Assembly (NCBI RefSeq): GCF_035917235.1
Contig: NZ_CP108423.1
Coordinates: 1,054,001 to 1,118,000 of the forward strand
Direction of reading: 5' to 3'
Length of the DNA: 64,000 nucleotides
Source: Streptomyces sp. NBC_01294
GTDB lineage: Bacteria; Actinomycetota; Actinomycetes; Streptomycetales; Streptomycetaceae
Shown: piece after piece, positions 10,901-19,631 of the stretch
How positions within the stretch are numbered: the stretch's first letter is position 1
How the letters are laid out: each line of letters starts with the position of its first letter
The notes under the pieces: generated by a model
What the model was told of the DNA's origin: nothing
Seen by the model: only the letters and a program-made list of their open reading frames with translations
Databases searched by the model: none
Made by a program: the position numbers and the translations under genes

Positions 10901-13900
10901 AGGTCGGCGCGGCCGATCCGCTGGTCGGCGCGGGCCGTCATGGCCGCCAGCAGCCGGCCGAAACGGGCGGCGATGGACTCGACGGTCTCCCGGTCGAACA
11001 GGTCGGTGGCGAAGTCGATCGCGCAGTCCAGACCGGCGGGCGCTCCGTCCGCGCCGAAGAACTCCTCCAGCGTGACGTTGAGGTCGAACTTGGCGACGCC
11101 GGTGTCCGCCGGCAGCGCCTCGGCCCGCAGGCCGGCCGGTTCCAGCTCGGCCCCGGCGTTGGACTGGAGGACCATCGCCACCTGGAAGAGCGGGTGGCGG
11201 GCCAGTGAGCGGGCCGGGTTGAGCTCCTCGACCAGCCGCTCGAACGGCACGTCCTGATGGGCGTAGGCGCCGAGACCGGTCTCCCGGACGCGGCCGAGGA
11301 GTTCGGCGAAGGTGGGGTCGCCGGAGGTGTCGGTGCGCAGGACGAGGGTGTTGACGAAGAAGCCGATCAGGTCGTCCAGTGCCTCGTCCGAGCGGCCGGC
11401 CACCACCGAGCCGATCGGCACGTCGGTGCCGGCCCCGAGCCGGGTGAGCAGCGCGGCGAGTGCGGCCTGGAAGGTCATGAACAGGGTGACCCGGTGCTCT
11501 CGGCTCAACTCGACCAGTGAGCGGTGCAGTTCGGCGTCGATGGCCAGGGCGATCCGGTCGCCCCGGTGGTCGGCGCGGGCTCCGCGCGGCCGGTCGACGG
11601 GGAGCGTGAGCTCCTCCGGGAGGTCGGCCAGGGTGTCGCGCCAGTAGGCGAGCTGGCGGGAGACCAGGCTGTCGGGGTCGGTCTCCGCACCGAGCAGTTC
11701 GCGCTGCCAGAGTGCGTAGTCCGCGTACTGGACGGGCAGCGCGTCCCACCCGGGCGCCGAGCCGCCCTGGCGGGCGGTGTAGGCGTCGGTGAGGTCGCGC
11801 AGCAGCGGGCCCATCGACCAGCCGTCGCCCACGATGTGGTGCAGCGCGACGACCAGCACGTGCTCCTCGGGGGCTACCCGGAGCAGGGTGACCCGGACGG
11901 GCGGTTCGGCGGCCAGGTCGAAGGGGCGGCGGGCGGCCCGGTCGACTTCGGCGTCCACCGACTCCGGTGCGCAGTCGAGCAGTTCGACCGGGGGTGTGGC
12001 GTCGGCGGGGGCGAGGACCAGCTGGTGGGGCTCGCCGTCGTGCTCGGCGATGACGGTGCGCAGGATCTCGTGGCGGGCGACCAGGTCGCCGAGGGCTCGT
12101 TCCAGGGCGGCCGGGTCGAGCGGGCCGGTGAGGCGCAGCGCGAGCGGCATGTTGTAGAGCGCGCTCGGTCCCTCCATCCGGTCGATCAGCCAGAGCCGCT
12201 GCTGGGCGGAGGAGAGCGGCAGGCGTTCGGGGCGCTCGCCCGCGGCCGGCGCGGGACGGGTCGTGGCGCCGTCCAGCCGCTGGGCCAGGCCGGCGACGGT
12301 CGGCGCCTCGAAGACGTCCCGGATGCCGAGTTCGGCGTCCAGCACCGAACGAACCCGACTGAGCAGCCTCGTGGCGAGCAGCGAGTGGCCGCCGAGGGCG
12401 AAGAAGTCGTCGTCGACGGAGACCGGCCCCGTCACGCCGAGCACCTCGCCGAACAGGCCGCAGAGGATCTCCTCGCGCGCCGTGCGGGCGGCCCGGCCGC
12501 CGGTGGCCGCCGCGAAGTCGGGGGCGGGCAGCGCGGCTCGGTCGAGCTTGCCGTTGACGCCCAGAGGCAGCGCGTCGAGCGTCGTGAAGGCGGCCGGGAC
12601 CATGTAGTCCGGCAGGGCGGCGGCCGCGTGGGCGCGCAGCGCGGCCGGGTCGAGCGGGGTGCGCGCCACGACGTAGGCGGCCAGCCGGGTTCCGGCCGCG
12701 CCGTCCGTACTGTCCTCATGGGGCAGCACCGCGGCCTGGAGGACGTCGGGGTGCGCGGTCAGGACGGTCTCGATCTCGCCCGGTTCGATCCGGAAGCCGC
12801 GGACCTTGACCTGGTGGTCGGTGCGGCCCAGGTACTCGACCCGGCCGTCCGGGCGGCGCCGGGCGAGGTCGCCGGTGCGGTACATCCGCTCCCCCGGCGC
12901 GAACGGGTCGGCCACGAAGCGCTCGGCGGTCAGCGCGGGGCGGCCCAGGTAGCCGCGGGCCAGGCCGGCGCCGCTCAGGTACAGCTCGCCGGGTACGCCG
13001 GGCGGGACGGGCCGCAGGCCGGCGTCCAGGACGTGCGCGCGCAGGTTGGGCAGCGGGCGGCCGATGAGCGGGCGCGGGTCGCCGGAGAGCCGGTGGTACA
13101 GCGCGTCGACGGTGCACTCGGTGGGGCCGTACATGTTGAGCACGACGGTGTCGGCGGCCGCGGTGAGGGCGGCCGAGAGGGTCTGGCCGAGGGCCTCGCC
13201 GCCGACCATCAGCAGGGCCGGCGGGCAGCGGTCGAGCAGGCCCTCCTCGACCAGCCGCTCGGCCTGGCCGGGGGTGACGTCGAGGACGTCGGCGCCGGTC
13301 CGCTCGGCGTGGCGGACGATCGCGGCGGCGTCGCGGCGCAGGTCGTCGTCGAGCAGGTGGAGTTCGTGGCCGTTGACCATCCACAGCAGCGCCTCGAGGG
13401 CCGTGTCGAAGGAGAGCGAGGCGGCTTGGGCGAACGTGAACCTGCGCCCCGGGCGGGCCTGTCGGGCGGCGGCGATGGTTTCGTCGCGGTGGAAGGCGAG
13501 CAGGTTGGCGAGGCCGCCGTGGCGGACCACCACGCCCTTGGGGCGGCCGGTGGAGCCCGACGTGTAGATCACGTACGCGGCGTGGGACGGAGTGACGCGG
13601 ACGGGCGGGGCCTCGGCGGGCCGCTCGGCCCAGGTCCGCTCGTCGGCGTCCAGGACGGCGAGGCCGTCCAGCACCTCGGGCAGCGGCCAGCCGGCGCCGG
13701 TGAGGACGGCCGCCGGGCGGGCGTCGGCCAGCATGTGGACGATCCGGTCGCGGGGGTACTCGGCGTCCAGCGGGAGGAAGGCCGCGCCGGCCTTGAGCAC
13801 GGCGAGGACCGCGACGAGCGACTCGGCGGAACGCGGCAGGGCGAGCGCGACCACGTCCTCCGGGCCGGCGCCGGCGGCGATCAGGCCGTGGGCGAGGCGG

Positions 13901-16900
13901 CTCGACCGGGCGTCCAGCTCGGCATAGGTCAGCCGGGTCTCCCCGAAGACCAGGGCGGTGTCGTCCGGGGTCGCGGCAGCCTGGGCGGCGAAGGCCTCCG
14001 GTACGAGGACATCCGCGCCGGGCCGGGCGGTGTCGTGCCACGCGGCCAGCGCGGCCCGGCCGGCGTCGCCCAGCACGTCCAGTTCGGCGACCGGGCGGTG
14101 CGGGTCGTCGGCGGCCTGGGCGAGCAGGCGCAGCAGGGCCTCGGCGAGCCGTTCGGCGGTGGTCCGCTCGAACAGGTCGGTCGCGAACTCCAGGCCGCCT
14201 TCCAGGCCGGCCGGGGTGCCGTCCGGGTGGTGGCGCTCGGAGAGGTTGAGGGTGAGGTCGAAAGCGGTGGCGGGCAGGCCTAGCGGTTCGTAGGCGGTGC
14301 GGGTGCCGGGGAACTCGGGGCCACCGCCCGCGGTGTTGTCGAAGGCGATCATCACCTGGAAGAGCGGGTGACGGGCCAGCGTGCGGGCCGGGTTGAGCTC
14401 CTCGACCAGCCGCTCGAACGGCACGTCCTGGTGCGCGTAGGCCGCCAGGTCGGCCTCCCGGACGCGGGTCAGCAGCTCGGCGAAGGTGGGCCGGCCGGTG
14501 AGGTCGGTGCGCAGGACCAGGGTGTTGGCGAAGAAGCCGACCAGCTCGTCGAGGGCCGGGTCGAGGCGGCCGGCCAGCGGGGTGCCGATCGGCAGGTCGT
14601 CGCCGGCGCCGAAGCGGTGCAGCAGGGTGGCGTAGGCGGCCTGGAGCACCATGAAGAGGGTGGCGCCGTGCCCGGCGGCCAGCTCGGCGAGCCGCACGTG
14701 CAGGTCCGCGTCCAGCTCCAGCGGGACGACGTCGCCCCGGTGGCCGGCGACCGCCGGGCGGGGGCGGTCCAGCGGGAGCGGCAGCTCGTCCGGCAGGCCG
14801 GCCAGCGTCTGCCTCCAGTGGTCGAGCTGGCGGGTGAGCTGGGACTGCGGGTCGGTGTCCGCGCCGAGCAGCCGGTACTGCCAGAGGGTGTAGTCGGCGT
14901 ACTGGACCGGCAGCGGCTCCCACACCGGCAGCTCACCGCCGAGCCGGGCGGTGTAGGCGTCGGCGAGGTCGCGGAAGAGCGGCCGCAGCGACCAACCGTC
15001 GCTTGCGATGTGGTGCATCACCAGGAGCAGGACGTGCTCGTCGGGGGACTCGGGGCGCAGGTAGGCGTGCAGCGGTACGTCGACGGCCAGGTCGAAGGTG
15101 TGGCCGGTCAGTTCCTGCACGGGGCGGTCGGTGACGGTGAGCAGCGGGGCCGGGGGCGCGGGCAGGACCCGCTGGTACGGGACGCCGTCGTGTTCGCCGA
15201 AGACCGTACGGAGCGTCTCGTGGCGGGCGACGACGTCGCCGAGGGCGCGTTCCAGGGCGTCCGCGTCCAGGGGGCCGGTGAGCCGGAGGGCGAGGGTGAC
15301 GTTGTAGGTGGCGGAGGGTCCCTCGGCCTGGCCGAGGAACCACAGCCGGCGCTGCGCGAAGGAGACCGGCAGACGATCGGGCCGGGGCTCGGGGCGCAGG
15401 GCGGGCCGGGCCGGCTTGGTGGCGAGCCGGGCGGCGAGGTCGGCGACGGTCGGGGCCTGGAAGAGGTCGCTGATGGCGAGTTCGGCGCCGAGCTCGGTGC
15501 GTGCCCGGCCGACCAGGCGGGTCGCCAGCAGGGAGTGCCCGCCGAGTTCGAAGAAGTCGTCGTCGATGGTGATGTCGTCGATGCCGAGGATCTCCCCGAA
15601 GAGCGTGCACAGGGCTTGCTCGCGCTCGTCGCGCGGGGCGCGGCCGGCGGTGTCGGCGGCCTGCTCGGGGGCGGGCAGTGCGCGCCGGTCGACCTTGCCG
15701 TTGGCGTTGAGCGGCAGCGCGGGCAGGACGACCACGGCCGAGGGGACCATGTAGCCGGGGAGGGTCTCGGCGGCGAACCGCTTGATCTCGGCGGCGAGTT
15801 CGGGGTGCTCGTCGAGGGTGGGGCCGAGCACCGAGCAGTAGCCGACCAGCCGGGTGTCGCCGGGGCGGTCCTCGCGGGGGATCACGATGACCTGGCGGAC
15901 GGCGGGGTGGCGGGAGAGCACGGCCTCGATCTCGCCGAGCTCGATCCGGAAGCCGCGCAGCTTGACCTGGCCGTCGATCCTGCCGAGGAACTCGATCGCG
16001 CCGTCGGCCCGGCGGCGGACCAGGTCGCCGGTGCGGTACATCCGTTCCCCCGGCGCGTACGGGTCGGCGACGAAGCGCTCGGCGGTCAGCGCGGGCCGGT
16101 GCCAGTAGCCGCGGGCCAGGCCGGCTCCCGCCACGTACAGCTCGCCGGGGACGCCGGGCGGGACGGGCTGCAGCCGGGCGTCGAGGACGTGGGCGCGCAT
16201 GTTGTCGAGCGGGGCGCCGATCGGCGGCCGGGGGCCGGCCAGGTCGGCGGGGGCGAGGGGGTGGTGGGTCGCGAAGGTGGTGGCCTCGGTGGGCCCGTAG
16301 ACGTGGGCGAGCAGCAGGTCGGGGCAGTGGTCGAGGACGCGCCGCATGAGGGTGGCGGAGGCGGCCTCGCCGCCGGTGCAGACGGTCCGCAGGGCGCGGA
16401 AGGTCTCCGGGGCCTGCTCGGCGACCAGGTCGAAGAGCGCCTTGGTGAGGAAGACGGCGGTGACCCGGTGCCGGGTGGCGACGGCGTGCAGGGCGGCGGC
16501 GTCCAGGTTCCCGGGCGGGGCGACGACCACCGTGCCGCCGGACAGCAGCGGCGTCCACAGCTCGTAGGTGGCGGCGTCGAAGGCGTGCGGGGAGTGCAGC
16601 AGGATCCGCTGGTGCCGGCCGTCCTGCCAGCGGCGGTCGGCGGCGAGGTCGACCACGTCGCGGTGGCGGACGGCGACGCCCTTGGGGGTGCCGGTGGAGC
16701 CGGAGGTGAACATCACGTACGCGAGCCGGTCGGGGTGGACCGGGATGCCGGGGTCGTGCGCCGGGGCGGCCGTCTCGTCGCCGGGGCGGACCACGACGGC
16801 GGTGTGCGGGAAGCCCGGGTCGGCGCGGTCGGTGAGCAGGACGGGGGCGGCGGTGTCGGCGAGCAGCGCGGCCATCCGCTCCGGCGGCAGGCTCGCGTGC

Positions 16901-18573
16901 ATGGGGACGTAGCAGCCTCCGGCCTTGAGCACGGCCAGGGTGGCGACGACCAGGTCGGCCGAGCGCTCCATCAGCAGGGCGACCGGGGACTCCGGGCCGA
17001 CGCCGCGGGCGATCAGGTGGTGGGCCAGCCGGTTGGCGCGGGTGTTGAGTTCGGCGTAACCGACGGCGCCGCCGTCGTGGGCGAGCGCGACCGCGTCGGG
17101 GGTGCGGGCGGCCTGGGCCTCGAACAGCTCGGGCAGCGAGCCGGACGGGACGGGCGCGGCGGTGGCGTTCCACTCGTCGCGCAGGCGGCGGCGCTCCTCG
17201 GGGGCGAGGACGTCGAGGGCGCCGATCGGCGCCTCGGGGTCGGCGGCCGCGGCGGCCAGCAGCCGGCCCAGGCGCTCGAACAGGGTGGTGACGGTGGCGC
17301 GGTCGTAGAGGTCGGCCGCGTACTCGACCGACCCGGTGAGGCCGGCGGGGGCGCCGTCGGGGGCGTGGCGCTCGGTGATGCCGATGTTGAGGTCGAACTT
17401 GGCGACCCGCAGGCCGAGCGGCTCGGGCGCCGACTCCAGCCCCGGCAGCCCGAGTTCGCCCTCCTCGTGGTTCTGCAGGACGAGCAGGGTCTGGAACAGC
17501 GGGTGGCGGCCGAGGGCGCGGGCCGGGTTGACCTCCTCGACCAGCCGCTCGAACGGCACGTCCTGGTGGGCGAAGGCGTCGAGCTGGGACTCCCGGACGC
17601 GGCCGAGGAGTTCGGCGAAGGACGGGTCTCCCGAGGTGTCGGTGCGCAGCACCAGGGTGTTGACGAAGAAGCCGACCAGGTCGTTCAGCGCCTCGTCGGA
17701 GCGGCCGGCCACCCCGGTTCCGAGCGGGATGTCGGTGCCGGCGCCGAGCCGGGTGAACAACGCGGCGAGGCCGGCCTGGAGGACGGAGAACAGGGTGGCG
17801 CGGTGCCGGCGGGCCAGGCCGGTCAGCGCGGCGTGCAGGCCGGGGCCGTAGCCGAAGGCCACGGCGTCGGCGGCCCCGGTCGGGGCGGGCGGCCGGGGGC
17901 GGTCCACCGGCAGCTCCAGCTCCTCCGGCAGGCCCGGCAGCACTCCTCTCCAGTAGTCGAGCTGGCGGCTCATCAGGCTGTCGGGGTCGGACTCCTCGCC
18001 GAGCACCTCGCGCTGCCAGAGCGCGTAGTCGGCGTACTGGACCGGCAGCGGCTCCCAGTCGGGGGCGCGGCCGCCCTGGCGGGCGGCGTAGGCGGTGGCG
18101 AGGTCGCGCAGCAGCGGGCCGAGCGACCAGCCGTCGCCCGCGATGTGGTGGAGCACGACGAGCAGCACGTGCTCGGAGGACGGCTCGCCGGTGGCGGGGG
18201 TGGTGGGGCTGACGGTGGGGGTGAGTGAGAAGACCGTGACCCTGATGGGCAGTTCGCAGCTCAGATCGAAGGTGTGCGAGGCGGCCCGGTCCCGCAGGGC
18301 GGGGTAGTCGCCCGGTGCGCAGTCCACCGTGTCGAAGGCGATCTCCGCCTCCGCGGACGGCAGGATCCGCTGCACCGGGACTCCCCCGACCACCGGGAAC
18401 ACCGTGCGCAGGGCCTCGTGCCGGGCCACCACATCCGCCGTCGCGGCGCACAGGGCGGCCGCGTCGAGCGTGCCGCGCAGGCGGACCGCGAACGGCAGGT
18501 TGTAGAGCGCGGTCGGCCCTTCGATCTGGTCGATCAGCCAGAGACGCTGTTGTGCGTACGAAACCGGGATCAC
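4996..18573 (-). CDS. NRPS-C: four-module synthetase, (C-A-T)x4-TE
   Basis: This 4,525-aa protein is the terminating synthetase. Domains by motif: C1 (HHIAGDG ~142), A1 (TSGSTG ~622), T1 (GGHSL ~1011); C2 (HHIASDG ~1187), A2 (~1670), T2 (~2059); C3 (HHIVGDG ~2245), A3 (~2727), T3 (~3114); C4 (HHIAGDG ~3319), A4 (~3821), T4 (~4205); thioesterase with GWSFGG (~4359). No epimerization domain is visible. Manually extracted GrsA-numbered codes are DAYFCGVTF (A1, Ile/Val-like), DTEDMGMVD (A2, acidic pocket, perhaps a basic residue), DANQLGLVD (A3) and DADELGLVD (A4); the last two are unassigned. A2-A4 modules are very similar to each other, suggesting duplication. The GTG at 18573 was chosen because AGAGGA lies about 7 nt upstream; the frame stays open further upstream but that overlaps the hydroxylase gene. 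GTG 18591 is an in-frame alternative. Confidence 0.93.
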   Translation of the reverse strand: MIPVSYAQQRLWLIDQIEGPTALYNLPFAVRLRGTLDAAALCAATADVVARHEALRTVFPVVGGVPVQRILPSAEAEIAFDTVDCAPGDYPALRDRAASHTFDLSCELPIRVTVFSLTPTVSPTTPATGEPSSEHVLLVVLHHIAGDGWSLGPLLRDLATAYAARQGGRAPDWEPLPVQYADYALWQREVLGEESDPDSLMSRQLDYWRGVLPGLPEELELPVDRPRPPAPTGAADAVAFGYGPGLHAALTGLARRHRATLFSVLQAGLAALFTRLGAGTDIPLGTGVAGRSDEALNDLVGFFVNTLVLRTDTSGDPSFAELLGRVRESQLDAFAHQDVPFERLVEEVNPARALGRHPLFQTLLVLQNHEEGELGLPGLESAPEPLGLRVAKFDLNIGITERHAPDGAPAGLTGSVEYAADLYDRATVTTLFERLGRLLAAAAADPEAPIGALDVLAPEERRRLRDEWNATAAPVPSGSLPELFEAQAARTPDAVALAHDGGAVGYAELNTRANRLAHHLIARGVGPESPVALLMERSADLVVATLAVLKAGGCYVPMHASLPPERMAALLADTAAPVLLTDRADPGFPHTAVVVRPGDETAAPAHDPGIPVHPDRLAYVMFTSGSTGTPKGVAVRHRDVVDLAADRRWQDGRHQRILLHSPHAFDAATYELWTPLLSGGTVVVAPPGNLDAAALHAVATRHRVTAVFLTKALFDLVAEQAPETFRALRTVCTGGEAASATLMRRVLDHCPDLLLAHVYGPTEATTFATHHPLAPADLAGPRPPIGAPLDNMRAHVLDARLQPVPPGVPGELYVAGAGLARGYWHRPALTAERFVADPYAPGERMYRTGDLVRRRADGAIEFLGRIDGQVKLRGFRIELGEIEAVLSRHPAVRQVIVIPREDRPGDTRLVGYCSVLGPTLDEHPELAAEIKRFAAETLPGYMVPSAVVVLPALPLNANGKVDRRALPAPEQAADTAGRAPRDEREQALCTLFGEILGIDDITIDDDFFELGGHSLLATRLVGRARTELGAELAISDLFQAPTVADLAARLATKPARPALRPEPRPDRLPVSFAQRRLWFLGQAEGPSATYNVTLALRLTGPLDADALERALGDVVARHETLRTVFGEHDGVPYQRVLPAPPAPLLTVTDRPVQELTGHTFDLAVDVPLHAYLRPESPDEHVLLLVMHHIASDGWSLRPLFRDLADAYTARLGGELPVWEPLPVQYADYTLWQYRLLGADTDPQSQLTRQLDHWRQTLAGLPDELPLPLDRPRPAVAGHRGDVVPLELDADLHVRLAELAAGHGATLFMVLQAAYATLLHRFGAGDDLPIGTPLAGRLDPALDELVGFFANTLVLRTDLTGRPTFAELLTRVREADLAAYAHQDVPFERLVEELNPARTLARHPLFQVMIAFDNTAGGGPEFPGTRTAYEPLGLPATAFDLTLNLSERHHPDGTPAGLEGGLEFATDLFERTTAERLAEALLRLLAQAADDPHRPVAELDVLGDAGRAALAAWHDTARPGADVLVPEAFAAQAAATPDDTALVFGETRLTYAELDARSSRLAHGLIAAGAGPEDVVALALPRSAESLVAVLAVLKAGAAFLPLDAEYPRDRIVHMLADARPAAVLTGAGWPLPEVLDGLAVLDADERTWAERPAEAPPVRVTPSHAAYVIYTSGSTGRPKGVVVRHGGLANLLAFHRDETIAAARQARPGRRFTFAQAASLSFDTALEALLWMVNGHELHLLDDDLRRDAAAIVRHAERTGADVLDVTPGQAERLVEEGLLDRCPPALLMVGGEALGQTLSAALTAAADTVVLNMYGPTECTVDALYHRLSGDPRPLIGRPLPNLRAHVLDAGLRPVPPGVPGELYLSGAGLARGYLGRPALTAERFVADPFAPGERMYRTGDLARRRPDGRVEYLGRTDHQVKVRGFRIEPGEIETVLTAHPDVLQAAVLPHEDSTDGAAGTRLAAYVVARTPLDPAALRAHAAAALPDYMVPAAFTTLDALPLGVNGKLDRAALPAPDFAAATGGRAARTAREEILCGLFGEVLGVTGPVSVDDDFFALGGHSLLATRLLSRVRSVLDAELGIRDVFEAPTVAGLAQRLDGATTRPAPAAGERPERLPLSSAQQRLWLIDRMEGPSALYNMPLALRLTGPLDPAALERALGDLVARHEILRTVIAEHDGEPHQLVLAPADATPPVELLDCAPESVDAEVDRAARRPFDLAAEPPVRVTLLRVAPEEHVLVVALHHIVGDGWSMGPLLRDLTDAYTARQGGSAPGWDALPVQYADYALWQRELLGAETDPDSLVSRQLAYWRDTLADLPEELTLPVDRPRGARADHRGDRIALAIDAELHRSLVELSREHRVTLFMTFQAALAALLTRLGAGTDVPIGSVVAGRSDEALDDLIGFFVNTLVLRTDTSGDPTFAELLGRVRETGLGAYAHQDVPFERLVEELNPARSLARHPLFQVAMVLQSNAGAELEPAGLRAEALPADTGVAKFDLNVTLEEFFGADGAPAGLDCAIDFATDLFDRETVESIAARFGRLLAAMTARADQRIGRADLLAEDERAALLGGHRPLPAQLPLIPSAFADRVAAAPDLTALVFGETRLTYAELDARANRLAHGLRAAGIGPEDVVALALPRSVETVVSQLAVLKAGAAFLPLDAEYPLERTAHMLADARPAAVLTHSGWPLPEALDGLTVLDAGEQNWADRPADTPPVRVTPSHAAYVIYTSGSTGRPKGVVVSHGAIAGLLAAHRAETFGEPERTHGRLRAALTASLCFDASWNSLLWMVAGHELHLIGEDLRRDPAALVRHIRTAGVDAVQFTPTYAEQLIAEGLLDAPAPRVVLLGGEPIGQALWTRLREAPDTTGHNLYGPTECTVDTLLQAYGDSERPTMGHTVLGTRAYVLDEHLNPVPAGVPGELYLAGDSLARGYLGRPALTAERFVADPFAPGERMYRTGDLVRRGRDGRIDYLGRTDHQVKIRGFRIEPGEIEQALTRHPAVRQAVVTPHESADGDRRLVAHCAVTAPSPELAVELRRFVAQTLPAYMVPAAVVTLDALPLTGSGKVDRRALPAPDFQLFAGGRAARTAREELFCGLFGEVLGVTGPVSVDDDFFALGGHSLLAMKVVSRVRTLFAAEIDVRDVFEAPTVAGLAQRLDGAGGRLALTPGERPERLPLSFAQQRLWLIDRMEGPSALYNLPLALRVTGPLDPAALELALGDLVARHEILRTLITEQDGEPRQRIVHPAEARVPFERHTTPPADPAAALAECTSLPFDLASELPVRAHLFPLAAGELAAHESGADEVAAAEHGADEHLLVLVLHHIAGDGWSMDPLLRDLAAAYAARRDGSVPQWQPLPVQYADYALWQRELLGDEEDQESLVSRQLGYWRDALAGLPEELSLPVDRPRRADSSHRGDRVVLPLGAALHRSLVDVSREHRVTMFMTLQAGLAALLTRLGAGTDVPIGSVVAGRSDEALEDLVGFFVNTLVLRTDTSGDPTFTDLLHRVRETQLDAHAHQDVPFERLVEELNPARSLARHPLFQVMLLLQGGGGTGTPGGSGEAPLDLAGLAATVEPVGGYVAKFDLSIAMGESFDADGAPAGLECAIDFATDLFDRETVESLAVRLGRLLTAVAARPDRPIGGVELLSAAERAELRGHGDALPADVPLLPAAFEAQAARTPDATALVAGDTRLSWAELNTRANRLAHRLTAAGAGPDSVVALALPRSAETVIALIAVLKAGAASLPLDAEYPADRTAAMLADAAPALAVTGDGWPLPELLAGLPVLAAAPAASADETDHHAVARDVADNPPPRAVARDAAYVIYTSGSTGRPKGVVVSHGSIAALLASHRSATGPIGATERQYGRRRVALTASLCFDASWDGLLWLIAGHELHLIGDEVRRDAAALVRHLRTESVDVLEITPSYAEQLLDEGLLDAPAPRVVLLGGEAVGQSLWTRLREAPATTAHNLYGPTESTVDALTQPFAATERPALGRTVFGTRAHVLDAHLNPVPPGVPGELYLAGAGLARGYLGRPALTAERFVADPFAPGERMYRTGDLVRRTRDGNLDYLGRTDHQVKIRGFRIEPGEIEHVLTRHPRVHAATVTVHEDGAAGPRLVAHVVVDGPLDHAELRAFAAESLPGHMLPAAVVPLDALPLTASGKVDRRALPAPDFLSSPTGRAPRTPHEELLCGLFAEVLGLPGPVSIDDGFFDLGGHSLLAMKLLGRIRTALGADLGMRALFEAPTVAALGHRLTRDSERDSERNAGRDLDLDRGGAAAADADSALDVLLPLRAGGARAPLFCVHPAAGISWVYSGLLRHLDPDRPVHGLQARGLRGGSPSSVTEIAEDYVRQIRAVQPEGPYHLLGWSFGGVVAQAMAVALQAEGQDIALLALLDALPADPARYAAAGAAPSSDDPVDTLAELLASLGYDPADGRGQADLTALLGEAAGVLPDVFELHRKLMAEHVPDRYRGDAVFFGATLDKPADWPYAAAWHPYVDGRVEEHRITCTHGAMTRPEPVARIAAVLAEKLGA

Positions 18574-18620
18574 GGTGCTTCCTCTGCTCACGTCACGGCG
18601 TGGATGGTGTTCGGGGTGCC

Positions 18621-19631
18621 TCAGGCGGGGACTGCGGCGGTCGGGTGCACCGTGGGCCGGCAGTCCAGGAGGTCGACGGGGCGGCCCATCGCGACGGCGA
18701 TCTTGCGGTCGCCGCCGAACGGGTCGCGGCCGTGCGCGCACAGCATGTTGTCGACCAGCATCACGTCGCCGACCTGCCAGGGCTCGCGGACGGTGGCGGC
18801 CTCGTAGGCCGCGTTGAGGGCGTCCACGTCCTCCCGGGAGAGCGGTTCGCCGTCGCCGAAGCCGGTGTTGAACGGCAGGCCGTCCGGGCCGAACTCGTCG
18901 ACCATGGCCTCCCGGATGTCCGGGTCGAGCGACCACTCGTTCCAGAAGGCCAGGTGGTTGAACCAGACCTCCTCGCCGGTGTGCGGGTGGTGGATGGTGG
19001 CCGAACGCAGCTGGCTGGTGCGCAGGTTGCCGTCCGGCTGCCACTCCCAGGCGATGCCGTTCTCCCGGCAGTACCGCTCGACGTCGGCGCGCTCCTCGGT
19101 GCCGAAGGCGGTGCGCCAGCCGAGCGAGATGTAGTCCGAGTAGGCGCGGGTGAGCGTCCAGCCGGAGGACCGGCCCCGCTCCACCAGGTGGTCGGGGAGC
19201 CCGGCGAGGACCTTGCGGACATCGGCGGTCGGGGTGGCGCCGCCCGTCCCGGGGGCGGTCAGGCAGGCGAAGAGCAGCCGGCCGGGGAAGGTCAGGGTGT
19301 AGCTGTTCTCGTTGTGCATCCGGATCGACTGGGCGGGCGGCAGGTCGGTGGAGGAGAAGACGCCGTTGCCGAAGTCGCTGCGCGGGGTGGCCTTCTCCCG
19401 GTACGGGGTGGGCTCGGGGATCAGCACGTCGCGGACGGCGGCGACGTCGGCGCTCTGCGCCACCGGCAGTCCGCGCAGGAAGATCGTGCCGTGCTCGTGC
19501 AGGGCGGCGGTCAGCGCGGCCTCGTTCTCCCGCAGCCACGCGCAGGCCTCGGCGAGGTCGGCGGTGGCCGGCACGTGGGCGAGGGCGGGACGGCCGGGGT
19601 TCAGCTCCCAGGTCGGCATGGCGGCGCTCAC
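18621..19631 (-). CDS. SyrP-like Fe(II)/2-oxoglutarate amino-acid beta-hydroxylase (TauD family)
   Basis: The 336-aa TauD/TfdA-fold protein has the iron motif HxE in MHNEN (H106, E108), a distal His in CAHGRDPFGG (H300) and the 2-oxoglutarate Arg at about R309. The segments around 86-140 (FGNGVFSSTDLPPA, TGGATPTADVRKVL) are typical of SyrP-like enzymes, which hydroxylate carrier-bound Asp or related residues in NRPS pathways. The GTG at 19631 overlaps the MbtH stop by 4 nt (GTGA), a coupling seen repeatedly here; ATG 19619 is an alternative. It lies directly upstream of NRPS-C, so one of that protein's carrier-bound residues is the likely substrate. The exact residue cannot be told. Confidence 0.87.
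   Translation of the reverse strand: MSAAMPTWELNPGRPALAHVPATADLAEACAWLRENEAALTAALHEHGTIFLRGLPVAQSADVAAVRDVLIPEPTPYREKATPRSDFGNGVFSSTDLPPAQSIRMHNENSYTLTFPGRLLFACLTAPGTGGATPTADVRKVLAGLPDHLVERGRSSGWTLTRAYSDYISLGWRTAFGTEERADVERYCRENGIAWEWQPDGNLRTSQLRSATIHHPHTGEEVWFNHLAFWNEWSLDPDIREAMVDEFGPDGLPFNTGFGDGEPLSREDVDALNAAYEAATVREPWQVGDVMLVDNMLCAHGRDPFGGDRKIAVAMGRPVDLLDCRPTVHPTAAVPA

Noticed and set aside
4996..18573. Possible epimerization domains in NRPS-C
   Set aside because: Every T domain is followed by a C domain or the TE, all with normal C motifs, and all four T domains read GGHSL rather than the GGDSI typical before E domains.
18574..19539. Extended N-terminus of NRPS-C over the hydroxylase gene
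   Set aside because: The frame is open, but the translation is Arg/Ala-rich shadow sequence of the hydroxylase, and a good ribosome binding site precedes GTG 18573.
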